NCBI RefSeq assembly: GCF_030733205.1 | Contig: NZ_JASHJL010000027.1 | Location: 1-64,000, forward strand | DNA length: 64,000 nt | DNA from: Mameliella sp. MMSF_3455 | GTDB taxonomy: Bacteria; Pseudomonadota; Alphaproteobacteria; Rhodobacterales; Rhodobacteraceae | Direction of reading: 5' to 3' | Made by a program: the position numbers and the translations under genes | Shown here: piece after piece, positions 9,406-17,903 of the stretch | Position numbering within the stretch: position 1 is the first letter of the stretch | Layout: every line of letters begins with the position of its first letter | Notes under the pieces: generated by a model | The model's input: only the letters and a program-made list of their open reading frames with translations | The model's database searches: none | What the model was told of the DNA's origin: nothing

Positions 9406-10602
9406 TCACTGCGCTTGCGTCCAGTCGATCGCGAACTTGTCCAGCGGGATCGTGTAATCGCCGTAGGTCAGTTCCGTTTCCGGAGCGCTCAGCATCCGGA
9501 CGATCATGTCCCCAAGGATGGGGATGTACTTCCCCGCCCAACCGGCGGTGTAGGTCACGATGTTGCAATGCGGGCTGCCCCAGGCCGGCGTGTAGTCCAG
9601 CAGCAACTCGCGCGACGTGTCCTTGGCGAGGGCGATCAGGCAAGTGGAGGTGAAGCGCGGCGTGGGGTCGAGGCCGGTCATGTGATCCTTGACCCATTGC
9701 GCATCCAGTCTCAGGCTCTGTGGACTGGGCGCGAAGCTGCGCTGGGACGGGTCGGTCAGGATCTTGTCGGGAAAATCCGTCGCCACGCGCGCATAGCCCG
9801 GATGCGCCCAGTCGACCTCTGGAAACCCGTAGAATAGCGCACTGCTGCTGGGGTTCTGGAACACGAACCAGGTGGGCAGATGCGAGGCGGGCGCGGTCAG
9901 CGCGAAATAGGCCGAGGACATTTGCCAGATGTCGATGCCCAGCGAGAGACCGAGAGGCCTCAGCATGTCGTTGACATAGGCCCCTGCGCAGATGGCGAGT
10001 CGGGCGCCGTGGTAGCGGCCCGCGGGGGTAAAGACCGTGACACCCGTGCCGCGTTCGGCCATGTCCGTCACCGGTTCCCATTCGTGAATATCGACGGAGC
10101 CCGAGGAAAGGGCGGCGTCAAGCGCGGCCTCCTCGGTGGCTTTCAGGTCGATGATCCCGCCGCTGGCCTGGAAGAAGCCCTCGTAATCCTTGGGGAGGTT
10201 CCGAAAGGGAAAACGCGCCTCGATCTCTGCGGCGGTCAGCTTGGTGTAGGGAATGTGCAGCGCGTCCATGATCTTTTCGGCGGCGGCAATCCCGCCTTCC
10301 TGCGAGTCGAGATCGGGATCACCGAACCAGAGGCTGCCATTTTGCCGGATCAGGGTCTTTTGCGTGTACCCCTGCAATTCCGCCCAGAAGGTTTGCGACG
10401 CGAGCGAGAGTTCGGCCATGTATCCTTGGGCATATTGCAGGCGAAACTGACGGGATGCGCCGGCAGAGCTGCCGTCGTCGTTCAGCACCCCGTATTTTTC
10501 CAGTACCAGCGTGCGCCAACCGCGCCGGGCCGCACTCCATGCCGTCGACAGGCCGATCGCGCCGCCCCCGATCACGATCAGGTCGTAGCTTTGGTCCGTC
10601 AT
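9406..10602 (-). CDS. FAD-dependent N-methyl amino acid oxidase family protein (sarcosine oxidase/MTOX type)
   Basis: A 398-residue member of the DAO/sarcosine oxidase family, the usual length for monomeric sarcosine oxidase and N-methyltryptophan oxidase. The FAD site is VIGGGAIGLSTAW at residues 10-22. Asp/Ala-rich AGASRQFRL near residue 47 matches the second flavin contact. Cys321 in FTSTCLIAL aligns by position with the cysteine that covalently holds FAD in sarcosine oxidases. The C-terminal TYTAGWAGKYIPILGD corresponds to the closing flavin loop. It is the first gene of the leftward operon, with a GGGGA ribosome site. It oxidises a secondary or primary amine; which one is not shown by the sequence. 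Confidence 0.85.
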   Translation of the reverse strand: MTDQSYDLIVIGGGAIGLSTAWSAARRGWRTLVLEKYGVLNDDGSSAGASRQFRLQYAQGYMAELSLASQTFWAELQGYTQKTLIRQNGSLWFGDPDLDSQEGGIAAAEKIMDALHIPYTKLTAAEIEARFPFRNLPKDYEGFFQASGGIIDLKATEEAALDAALSSGSVDIHEWEPVTDMAERGTGVTVFTPAGRYHGARLAICAGAYVNDMLRPLGLSLGIDIWQMSSAYFALTAPASHLPTWFVFQNPSSSALFYGFPEVDWAHPGYARVATDFPDKILTDPSQRSFAPSPQSLRLDAQWVKDHMTGLDPTPRFTSTCLIALAKDTSRELLLDYTPAWGSPHCNIVTYTAGWAGKYIPILGDMIVRMLSAPETELTYGDYTIPLDKFAIDWTQAQ

Positions 10603-11612
10603 GCGTGTCCCCCTGACGCCCCCGCCGGTTCCTGGCGTGTCGGGCTATTTCTGAATTTACTGACCGCTTGTAGGGCAAGTGCGTGTTGTGGCGTCTGGCA
10701 ATTCCGGGCTCAAGTTCGGTTCTTTTCTTGTCTCGAACGAACAATGCCAGATCGGCAATATATCTCACTTCCTCCGGCGTTTATTTGACGCCATTGGTCA
10801 AGTCGGTCTGGAAAAAACGGTTTCACACAACTCGAATAGTCATTTCCCGTACGGCGTTAAAGGCGCCGAGCGGGGATTCAAAGCGGCTTGACGCGTCGAT
10901 GCGAGGAGCGCGCGTTATCACAGGGTTGTTTTGATTCCTGCTGCACAACCATTCACCACATGGTTGCAAGCTGTCAAGGAAGCAGAATTCACCGCAGGTC
11001 GTTCGCTATGGTCGTTGAACCCTCCGCCAACCCTGCCTTGGCACGAGTTTCGTCCGGAAGTTTCGGAGCGCCGATCGGTCAATCGGTACAAAGTTCATTT
11101 GACTCCATTTTTGTGTAACCTACCGAAATTGGTTAATTATTTTCCTGGTTCGATCGGATTGAATGTCCTGCAAAGCAAAGGCCGGCGTCCTTGAGCCTCC
11201 TCCGTGGCTCGATAATCGGTGTTGTCCATTGCTCAGGTTGGACAGTGTGCACGATTGATCCGGACCGGTGTCGACGGCGCGTCCTTGGGTGTCCGGTGCA
11301 CGTTAAAATTGAAGGTGGCTGATGCCCTTCATGGGGATTTATTATCTTTGCGTGTTTTGGTTTTTCCGCATACGGCTGCCTTTGATTTTCGTGGATGGGG
11401 GGCTCTGCATCGCGTTGGCTGGACGCGCTGAATGCCTCCCATTTTCACTGCCTGAGAAGGATGCCCACAAAGGAAAAGAGCCGTTTTTTACCTCCGGGGT
11501 TTCCCGAATCGACCATTGGTGCAATCTTGGATTGCAGAAGATTTCGCCAGAAGTCGTCAGGGCTGTTTCTGGATGTATTGTGTCGCCCTATTGGAATATT
11601 GGGGAGGGCCAG
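10603..11612. promoter_or_regulatory. Divergent promoter region between the two oxidase operons
   Basis: About 1 kb between divergent start codons at 10602 and 11613, with no convincing gene. It is AT-richer than its surroundings, notably 11090-11160. A small inverted repeat (CAACCA at 10946-10951, TGGTTG at 10961-10966) could be an operator. Both operons probably share control from here. An upstream in-frame extension of the right operon's first gene (from 11322) lacks the strong ribosome site present at 11601-11608 and is not preferred. Confidence 0.45.
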
Positions 11613-13079
11613 ATGACGACAAGCTCTGTCATCGAAGAACTCTGGATTTGTCCGCCTCTGGCCTTTGCCCGTTTCGGGCAAGCCGAAGAGCCGATGGTGA
11701 ATTTCCACTGGGAACAGAATGACTACTCTTCCCGCGGGACGGCCGAGACCGTGATCCGGCCAACGACAACGTTCCGGGTGGGTGAGGACGGCTGCATATC
11801 GGCCTACATGCCCGAGGAAATCCGCTTTCGCGACGGTGAGAAATGGCTGCCAGTGGCACCTTTTTTCGAGCTGCACGGGCGGCTGGACAACGGCGCCGAG
11901 GGGCCGATTACCAGGGATGTCCTTGAGGCCTGCGGGCTGACGCTGGGCGATCTGACATGGCGCATCCATGCCGCCAATCGCAAGGCGTTTCACTACACGG
12001 GGGCCGAGGGCGATCACGTCGATGCCGTCGTCGAGATGTCCGGCGACCAGCACCACATGGCGCCACTCAACGGTGTCAGCCCCGAGGGCGCCGCGAACCC
12101 GATAATCCACGGAAATCCCTTGCCGCTGGGCGCGGTACAGATCATCCGGCCCAGCGACGAATTCCCCGAAATCCGGCTGCGCATCACGCCGCCCAAGGGA
12201 CACATCTACGCACCGACCAACACCGCTGATCGGGACCTGACCGCGCTGGTGCCCGAGGCCTTCCGGCGCGAGACCTTTCTCGACGGTATCCAGCTGACGC
12301 TGAACCCGGAATGTGCCTGGGCCCATTGGAACCCGGCGGACGAGGACGATCCGAATGACCCCCGGACCAACCCGGGCGGCCTCTACGCCATGGAACCATC
12401 GACGAATAACAGCGGCCTGGGGATCAGCCTTGGCTTTCTCGATGACAGCAACGACGGGCTGATCTCGGTCTTGGTCAAGGGCGAAGGTGTTGCCGGGGGC
12501 GAGTTGACGGCTCATGCGCGCTTTACCTGCTGTCCGCCGGATTTCCAGCCGGATCGTAGACCCTTCCGTTCGGTGGCGGATGGCCTTGCCGACTTGATGG
12601 AGCGCGAGCAGGTTTCGGAGCCGGCCTTCACGGAAGGCTCCAACTGGATCGAGACCGAGATGGAAATCGCAGACTTCATGCAGCGCGTGCGCGAGACGAT
12701 GGAGGCGTCGAACCTCGATCACCAGAACCTGCGATCGGGACTGGCCAACGATGCAAACGATCCGCAGGATCCCTTCACGCCAGAGCCGCCCCGGCCCGGT
12801 CATCCACTGCCATTGACGGAACTTGGGCGCGCAAACCACAAGCGTTTCCTGGCCTATGACGTGTTCAAGGCGCGGATGGCGCAGCGGCCGGAACTCTTTA
12901 CCGACTGGATCAGGAACCCGGCCGACGACCCCAAGCCCTATGACACGCAGATGCCGGCGCTGATGCGCGGATCGGATTCCAACCCGATGACCATCACGCA
13001 ACGGCAATACAATCTCATGAAGGCTTGGCTCGATCGGGTTTCAGGGAAGGACAGAGGCGATGGCCCCTCGACTTCGTGA
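11613..13079 (+). CDS. LodA/GoxA-like protein, N-terminal-half homologue
   Basis: A 488-residue cytoplasmic-type protein. Several stretches recall the N-terminal and middle parts of LodA/GoxA quinone-cofactor oxidases: ICPPLAFARFG (residues 12-22) at the place of the family's 'IhPaiGvaRvG' opening, IRFRDGEKWLPVAPFFEL, LTWRIHAANRKAFHY for 'ItWtvhlaNkKA', and near the C-terminus NPMTITQRQYNLMKAW for the 'LT.tQY..l..W' segment. In full-length LodA the cofactor Cys and Trp lie after this point; here the protein stops, and matching later motifs occur in the gene at 14423. The start at 11613 has a GGGGAGG ribosome site. It overlaps the radical SAM gene by 20 bases, so the two are translated together. 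Homology is by eye and should be tested. Confidence 0.6.
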   Translation: MTTSSVIEELWICPPLAFARFGQAEEPMVNFHWEQNDYSSRGTAETVIRPTTTFRVGEDGCISAYMPEEIRFRDGEKWLPVAPFFELHGRLDNGAEGPITRDVLEACGLTLGDLTWRIHAANRKAFHYTGAEGDHVDAVVEMSGDQHHMAPLNGVSPEGAANPIIHGNPLPLGAVQIIRPSDEFPEIRLRITPPKGHIYAPTNTADRDLTALVPEAFRRETFLDGIQLTLNPECAWAHWNPADEDDPNDPRTNPGGLYAMEPSTNNSGLGISLGFLDDSNDGLISVLVKGEGVAGGELTAHARFTCCPPDFQPDRRPFRSVADGLADLMEREQVSEPAFTEGSNWIETEMEIADFMQRVRETMEASNLDHQNLRSGLANDANDPQDPFTPEPPRPGHPLPLTELGRANHKRFLAYDVFKARMAQRPELFTDWIRNPADDPKPYDTQMPALMRGSDSNPMTITQRQYNLMKAWLDRVSGKDRGDGPSTS

Positions 13080-14409
13080 AAATTTCAAGCTGATCAAGAG
13101 CGACATCGGCCACCATGTCTTTGCCACCAACGGGTCGCGCGTCTTTGATATCGATGCGGATACTGCGGACCGTGTCGCGGCGCTCTTTGCCAAAGGTGAG
13201 GAGGAAGAGGCGCAACGGTTCGAAGAGGCGATGGGCGACAACCACCGGTTCATCGGACCCGAGGCGCCGGAGGTGCCACCGTTGCGTGCGCTGTCGCTGA
13301 ATGTCGCGCAGGCCTGCAACCTCAGCTGCCAGTACTGCTATGCCGATGAGGGGCTGTTTGGTGGCAAGGCTCGCTCGATGACGGCAGAGACCGCGCGTGC
13401 GTCCATCGACCGGCTGATCGAAGAGGCCGGGCCGGGCGCCGACGTGGTTGTCGGCTTCATGGGGGGCGAACCGCTGTTGAACCGCAAGGTGGTGCATGAC
13501 GCCACCGCCTATGCTGCGCGGGAAGCCCGGCAAAACGGCGGGCGGGCCAAGTTCTCGATCACGACGAACGCTACCACCGTGCGCGAAGAGGATGCGCGCC
13601 TGTTCCGCGATCACCGCTTCATGGTGACGATCAGTCTTGATGGAAACCGCGCGTTGAATGACCGGATGCGTCCGGACCACAGGGGGGGCGGCAGCTATGA
13701 CCGCGCGCTTGCCGGGCTGGCGCGGATCCTGGAGGACGGCGGCCCGGCGCATGTCGCTGCGCGGGTCACGGTCACTCCGGCCTCGGGCGACCTGCTCGAG
13801 ATCCTCGACCACATGATTTCCTTGGGCGTAGGCGACGCGGGTTTTGCCCCTGTGCAGGTTTCGCCCAAGGCATCGCTGGAGTTCCAGCGCGCTGATTTTG
13901 GCTGGTTCCTCGAACAGATGATCCTCTGCGGCAGGTCCGCGCGGGACAGCCTGATGCGCGGCGAACGCTACCCCTTCAGCAATTTCGAAACTGCCCTGCA
14001 TGAGATCCATCGCGGCAGCCACCGGCCCTATCCCTGCGGCGCCGGGGCGGCCTACCTCAGCGTCAACGCCGAGGGCAGGCTCTATGGGTGTCACCGGCTG
14101 GTGGATGACGCGGACTGGGCCATGGGCGACATCTTTGACGGTCCTGACCTGTCCGCCCGCGCGGCCCATCTGGACCGTCGCCATGTGGATCGTCAGGAGC
14201 CCTGCAAATCCTGCTGGGCGCGGTATCTGTGCGGCGGGGGCTGCTACCACGAGGTGGACCGTCGCGGCCGCCTGCATTGTGACTATGTCCGAGGCTGGCT
14301 GAGTTTCTGCATCGCCGCCTATGCCGAGCTTTGCACAGAGGTCCCCGGCTACTTCGTCAACCCGACCGCCCATTTCGAGGCCGGCCCGGCCGCCACGCCC
14401 ATCAACTGA
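13060..14409 (+). CDS. Radical SAM/SPASM peptide-modifying enzyme
   Basis: A 449-residue radical SAM protein. The SAM-cluster motif is CNLSCQYC (C86, C90, C93), followed by FMGGEPLLN, the SAM-binding GGE. About residues 325-420 hold a SPASM-type auxiliary cluster region: PYPCGAGAAYLSV, YGCHRL, then EPCKSCWARYLCGGGC and a last Cys pair. This layout is typical of enzymes that install thioether or other crosslinks in proteins, including QhpD, which matures quinohaemoprotein amine dehydrogenase. It lies between the two LodA-like genes and overlaps the first by 20 bases. The natural substrate is therefore likely one of them, which is inference from gene order. The N-terminal region may bind the substrate. 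Confidence 0.9.
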   Translation: MAPRLRENFKLIKSDIGHHVFATNGSRVFDIDADTADRVAALFAKGEEEEAQRFEEAMGDNHRFIGPEAPEVPPLRALSLNVAQACNLSCQYCYADEGLFGGKARSMTAETARASIDRLIEEAGPGADVVVGFMGGEPLLNRKVVHDATAYAAREARQNGGRAKFSITTNATTVREEDARLFRDHRFMVTISLDGNRALNDRMRPDHRGGGSYDRALAGLARILEDGGPAHVAARVTVTPASGDLLEILDHMISLGVGDAGFAPVQVSPKASLEFQRADFGWFLEQMILCGRSARDSLMRGERYPFSNFETALHEIHRGSHRPYPCGAGAAYLSVNAEGRLYGCHRLVDDADWAMGDIFDGPDLSARAAHLDRRHVDRQEPCKSCWARYLCGGGCYHEVDRRGRLHCDYVRGWLSFCIAAYAELCTEVPGYFVNPTAHFEAGPAATPIN

Positions 14410-14422
14410 GGGAGACACGACC

Positions 14423-16444
14423 ATGTCGACTTTGCCGACCGCGCCCGAAGACCCAAGGGAATGGAAGATTTTTCCCCGGAACCTGACCGCGCGGGCGGCC
14501 TATATCGTTCCCGGAAATTCAGTGGCCACGCGCCCCGAGGATGGAGTCGACAACTGTTATCCCGGGCTGGAGATGGACGCCAAGAACATCCAGAAGATGT
14601 TCTTTCCCGGCCTTTACTTCGAGGTCTACCGCCAGGATGGGGCCCGTCTGGTGTCGATGACACCGGCCTCGCTCGCACAGCGTTGGAAGGACCTCGGGCT
14701 GACGGACGAGGACCTGGACCACAACCTGTACCTCTGGGCAATGCACGGGCGGAACAACGATCTGGACGGGGCGGTACAGGTCACGACCATGGATTTCACC
14801 GGCAAGCAGGGGCTCTATGCCTGGCGGCAGATCAACAGCCTCTTGCCGGGGGATGTCTCCATCGCCGTGGGGCCCAACCCTCCTATGGGGCAATCTGCGT
14901 TCAAGGATGCCCTTACCGCGATCAAGGCCGGCGGCAACAAGTTGGAGCGTGACCCGAACGGCAAATTGCTCTTTGCCGCGATGACTGCACCCCGGCTGGA
15001 ATATCTGAACGAACAGGGCGTGCTTGCGCCCGAGGTCTATGATCCGGGCGATCTGACCCGCACGCTGTGCACACCCTGGACCTATGATTTCCGTGACTGC
15101 CAGTGCTTTTACTGGGCCTCGAATAAACCTGACGTGATTTCGTCGGAGGACGGGCAATACGAATACCTCAACTTCCAGCGCAAGAACCGTAACGTGGAGC
15201 CGCAGACCGAAGACATCGCCTACGGCTACAATGCCCGCCGCCAGCGCGAGATCGACTATGCCGAGATGATGGATGGCTGGGAGCAGTTGCGCCCGGTTCT
15301 GAACGGCCGCGAATTCGGCGAGACCTACGTGCCGCCCGAAGGGCCGACCGGCCCCGTCATGTCGCTGGAGCAGATCAAGGAAGAGGTGACATACCTCGCC
15401 TCGGTCGAACATGCGCTGGCGGTGCAGTACCTCTATGCCTTCTACTCCGTCGACGTGCCCTGGACGGAACCGGACAAGGACGAGTCGATCAGGACCTTCC
15501 GCCTTTGGCATTCGGCGCGCACGGTTTTCGATGTGGCCATCGATGAAATGCGTCACTTCCGTTGGGCGAACGAGATCCTGTCCCTTCTGGGGGCGGACAC
15601 GACGGCGAAACGCGCCTCTACGCTGGGACGCACCTTCAAGGTGCCGTTCTACATGCAGAGCCTGTCCAGCCCGCAGTTGCAATGGTTCATCGACGTGGAG
15701 CGGCCCAGCCGGTCCACCGTTGCGGGGCTCGACGGGATGTACGTCGGTATCCTGCACTCTCTGCAACAACTTGGCGATGACGAGATCGAACCGGAGGTGC
15801 GCCGTCAGGCGATCGAGATCGTCAAGCTGATCGTCGACGAGGGCGAGGGGCATTACGTGCGTTTCTCTACCGCACAGCAGAACTTTGCCTTCTACGACGA
15901 TGCCGCCCGCGGTGCGTTGCCCTCCTACATCCTTGACGGGACGTGGAAAAAGCCGACGCCGAACACGAACCCGGATATCCCCTACGACACGATCTACGGG
16001 CAGCCGGCCGAGGCCGACGATCCCGAGGGAAAGGCGCTGCAGCAGGAGTCGAACAACCATTACCAGGCCTTGCTCATGCTGCTGAAGATCGCCTTTGCCA
16101 TCCCCGAGGCAAAAATCAGCGGTCCCGCGCTGCGCCGGGCGATCTCGGTCATGTTCCGGATGAACGCGGTCAACCTGGAATTGGCAGGGAAGGGCGTGAC
16201 CCCGCTCTTTACTCTGCCGGACGGTTGGGAACTCGATCCTCCGGTGCGCAGTCGGGACGATGCGATGAAGCTGCTGGACCGTGCTCACGGGTTGCTGGCG
16301 CAACCGAAGACGGCGATGGCGCTCATGTCGGTGCGGGAGCGTCCCCAACCGGGACTGGGCGCCGACCCGGCGCATGACAGCAGCGTGGAGCAGATCATGG
16401 AGGCCTTTGCCGAGGCCATCGACAAGTCGCGGTTCCGCGAGTGA
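14423..16444 (+). CDS. Fusion of LodA-like C-terminal region and ferritin-like domain
   Basis: A 673-residue two-part protein. Residues 40-52 (EDGVDNCYPGLEMD) and 207-238 (YDPGDLTRTLCTPW, then YDFRDCQCFYWASNKPDV) closely recall the 'C..PGiE' and 'GdLT..la.PWq.Df.dC...WWp.qRPd' segments around the cysteine tryptophylquinone site of LodA/GoxA oxidases. Candidate crosslinking residues are C216, C226, C228 and W231. Residues about 313-620 are a ferritin-like helical domain with metal-ligand-like Glu and His residues (E329 in LASVEHALAVQYLYAFY; E375 and H378 in DEMRHFRW; a later DEGEGHYVRF). The same kind of domain occurs in VioB/RebD-type proteins. The start at 14423 has a GGGAG site. Its stop overlaps the next start (GTGA). 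Confidence 0.65.
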   Translation: MSTLPTAPEDPREWKIFPRNLTARAAYIVPGNSVATRPEDGVDNCYPGLEMDAKNIQKMFFPGLYFEVYRQDGARLVSMTPASLAQRWKDLGLTDEDLDHNLYLWAMHGRNNDLDGAVQVTTMDFTGKQGLYAWRQINSLLPGDVSIAVGPNPPMGQSAFKDALTAIKAGGNKLERDPNGKLLFAAMTAPRLEYLNEQGVLAPEVYDPGDLTRTLCTPWTYDFRDCQCFYWASNKPDVISSEDGQYEYLNFQRKNRNVEPQTEDIAYGYNARRQREIDYAEMMDGWEQLRPVLNGREFGETYVPPEGPTGPVMSLEQIKEEVTYLASVEHALAVQYLYAFYSVDVPWTEPDKDESIRTFRLWHSARTVFDVAIDEMRHFRWANEILSLLGADTTAKRASTLGRTFKVPFYMQSLSSPQLQWFIDVERPSRSTVAGLDGMYVGILHSLQQLGDDEIEPEVRRQAIEIVKLIVDEGEGHYVRFSTAQQNFAFYDDAARGALPSYILDGTWKKPTPNTNPDIPYDTIYGQPAEADDPEGKALQQESNNHYQALLMLLKIAFAIPEAKISGPALRRAISVMFRMNAVNLELAGKGVTPLFTLPDGWELDPPVRSRDDAMKLLDRAHGLLAQPKTAMALMSVRERPQPGLGADPAHDSSVEQIMEAFAEAIDKSRFRE

Positions 16445-17469
16445 CGATCCGGATCAACGGTCGCTCGCTGGCGACTGCGGTGCTGGCCCGGTGTCTTCAG
16501 CTCAAGGGGACAAGCTTTACCCTGGCAGAGGGGGCGGATCGTCCCCCTTCCGGCCCGCAATTCATCTGCATCAACGATGTCGCGATCTCACTGTTGCGCG
16601 ATCTCTTTCCGGCGCTCTGGGTCGGTGGCGACGGGCCGGGTCATGCCTTGACCATGCGCGAGGTAATATGGGGTGACGATCCGGTGCCCCAACGGATCGC
16701 GCAGGAAGGACGGGTTGTCGATGTGGGTGCCCTGACGTCCCGACTCTTTGACATGCTGGACAGGGGCGAGATGGACACGAAAGGGCCTGTTGAACGGGAG
16801 GTCAATCCGGCAACCTGCCGGTCGAACATGCTGCAAACCGGGGACCGCGCGATGCTGACCTCTCGTGTGGAACTGAACCGTCCCATCGCACCGGCACGGA
16901 GCCTAATCGAGTCGCTGATCGACGGATGGATGTTCCTTGCCCCGATCGACGCGGCCAGCGGCATCCTTCAGGCCATGATTCCCAAGCGCCCGGCCGATCC
17001 CTCCGCCCGGCTACGGGCGATGCTGGACCAGAGCACGCTGATCTCTCCGCATGTTGCGCGGCTTGGGGCAATCACGAACTTTCCGGCGGCCCCGGCAATC
17101 TGCCTTCCCCTGGCCGGGCCAGGGAGGATCTTCGTCGGCGGGCCGGGTGTGCGGCTGGATCCGGTCAGCGGCGAAGGGGCGCCGTTTGCCATTCGCACCG
17201 CGATCCTTGCCGCGGCGGTCCTAACCTGCCAAGACACCGTGGAAGACGCGGCAGGGCATTACCGGCAAAGGATCACTACGTCTTTCCTGAACCACCTAGA
17301 CGGATGCCAGTCCTTCTACGCGGAGGCCTTTTGCGTCGATGCGGACTGGCAGCTTGAATTGCGAAAGTCGCACATCGCCCGGAGGATGCTGCAGTGCGCC
17401 ATTGCCGAGACGGAAAAGGTGCCGTCGCTCAGGCTAGAGGGGCTGAACCTCGTTCCCCAGGCGGGGTAA
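16441..17469 (+). CDS. Degenerate LodB-like flavoprotein
   Basis: A 342-residue protein starting with GTG and overlapping the previous stop by 4 bases. Residues 232-260 (VGGPGVRLDPVSGEG, then FAIRTAILAAAV) match the C-terminal FAD motif of flavin monooxygenases and halogenase-like proteins such as LodB and QhpG, whose usual form is 'GDA.r.DPlSGqG...Al.sg..aA'. Here GDA reads GPG. The N-terminal GxGxxG motif is not recognisable: residues 3-16 read IRINGRSLATAVLA. At 342 residues it is somewhat short for that class. LodB is needed for cofactor formation in lysine oxidase, so a maturation role is plausible. It may have lost normal FAD binding or work as a chaperone. Confidence 0.55.
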   Translation: MTIRINGRSLATAVLARCLQLKGTSFTLAEGADRPPSGPQFICINDVAISLLRDLFPALWVGGDGPGHALTMREVIWGDDPVPQRIAQEGRVVDVGALTSRLFDMLDRGEMDTKGPVEREVNPATCRSNMLQTGDRAMLTSRVELNRPIAPARSLIESLIDGWMFLAPIDAASGILQAMIPKRPADPSARLRAMLDQSTLISPHVARLGAITNFPAAPAICLPLAGPGRIFVGGPGVRLDPVSGEGAPFAIRTAILAAAVLTCQDTVEDAAGHYRQRITTSFLNHLDGCQSFYAEAFCVDADWQLELRKSHIARRMLQCAIAETEKVPSLRLEGLNLVPQAG

Positions 17470-17903
17470 GCTCGCCGACGTCCCGGCAGGGGGCTACCGA
17501 TGCGCCGTCGGGGTCGGTGCGAGCGATGAAATGAACTGCGTGCCATCTCTTTCGATCGACGGCTCTCATGCTGCCCGGGAGTGTCCAGAACCAAGCGAAA
17601 GGTGCGCTCGCACAGCTCAGGGGAGTACTTGTTCGTCGTCTTTGTCAGGGTGCTCCAATCTGGTCACGAGTTGGTGCCACCGAAAAAAAACCGGCGGGTT
17701 CAGCTCGCTGACGGCATGCCGGCAGAGAGGCGTATCGACTATGTCGGGCGACAGGCGTTCGGCAAATAAGACGAATACCGCGCGCTCTACGGCAAGGACC
17801 GGAGGATCCGCGAGTCGGACTTCTCAAGGATCAGCCGCAGCTCTTCGCCTGTTCGCAGTTCCGAGTGTCGAGGGCCAAACACGGTCCTGCGCAGAGGGGG
17901 CGA
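17470..17903. other. Convergent intergenic region
   Basis: About 430 bases between the ends of the rightward oxidase operon and the leftward ABC/copper operon. No gene is recognised. A possible decayed frame around 17700-17850 (YRALYGKDRRIRESDF) has stops and no known family. No strong terminator with a T-run was found. Confidence 0.35.

Noticed and set aside
11322-11612. A 97-codon N-terminal extension of the LodA-like gene
   Set aside because: A strong GGGGAGG ribosome site precedes the ATG at 11613, and the extension has an odd composition and no matching family segment.
14519-16375. A 618-codon open frame antisense to the ferritin-like fusion gene
   Set aside because: No motifs and no start signal; the opposite strand carries recognisable domains and coupled starts.
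7566-16444. A violacein or rebeccamycin-type bisindole pathway, because a flavin amino-acid oxidase and a VioB-like ferritin domain are present
   Set aside because: The ferritin-domain protein is 673 rather than about 1000 residues, its front half resembles LodA, and no other pigment genes are seen.
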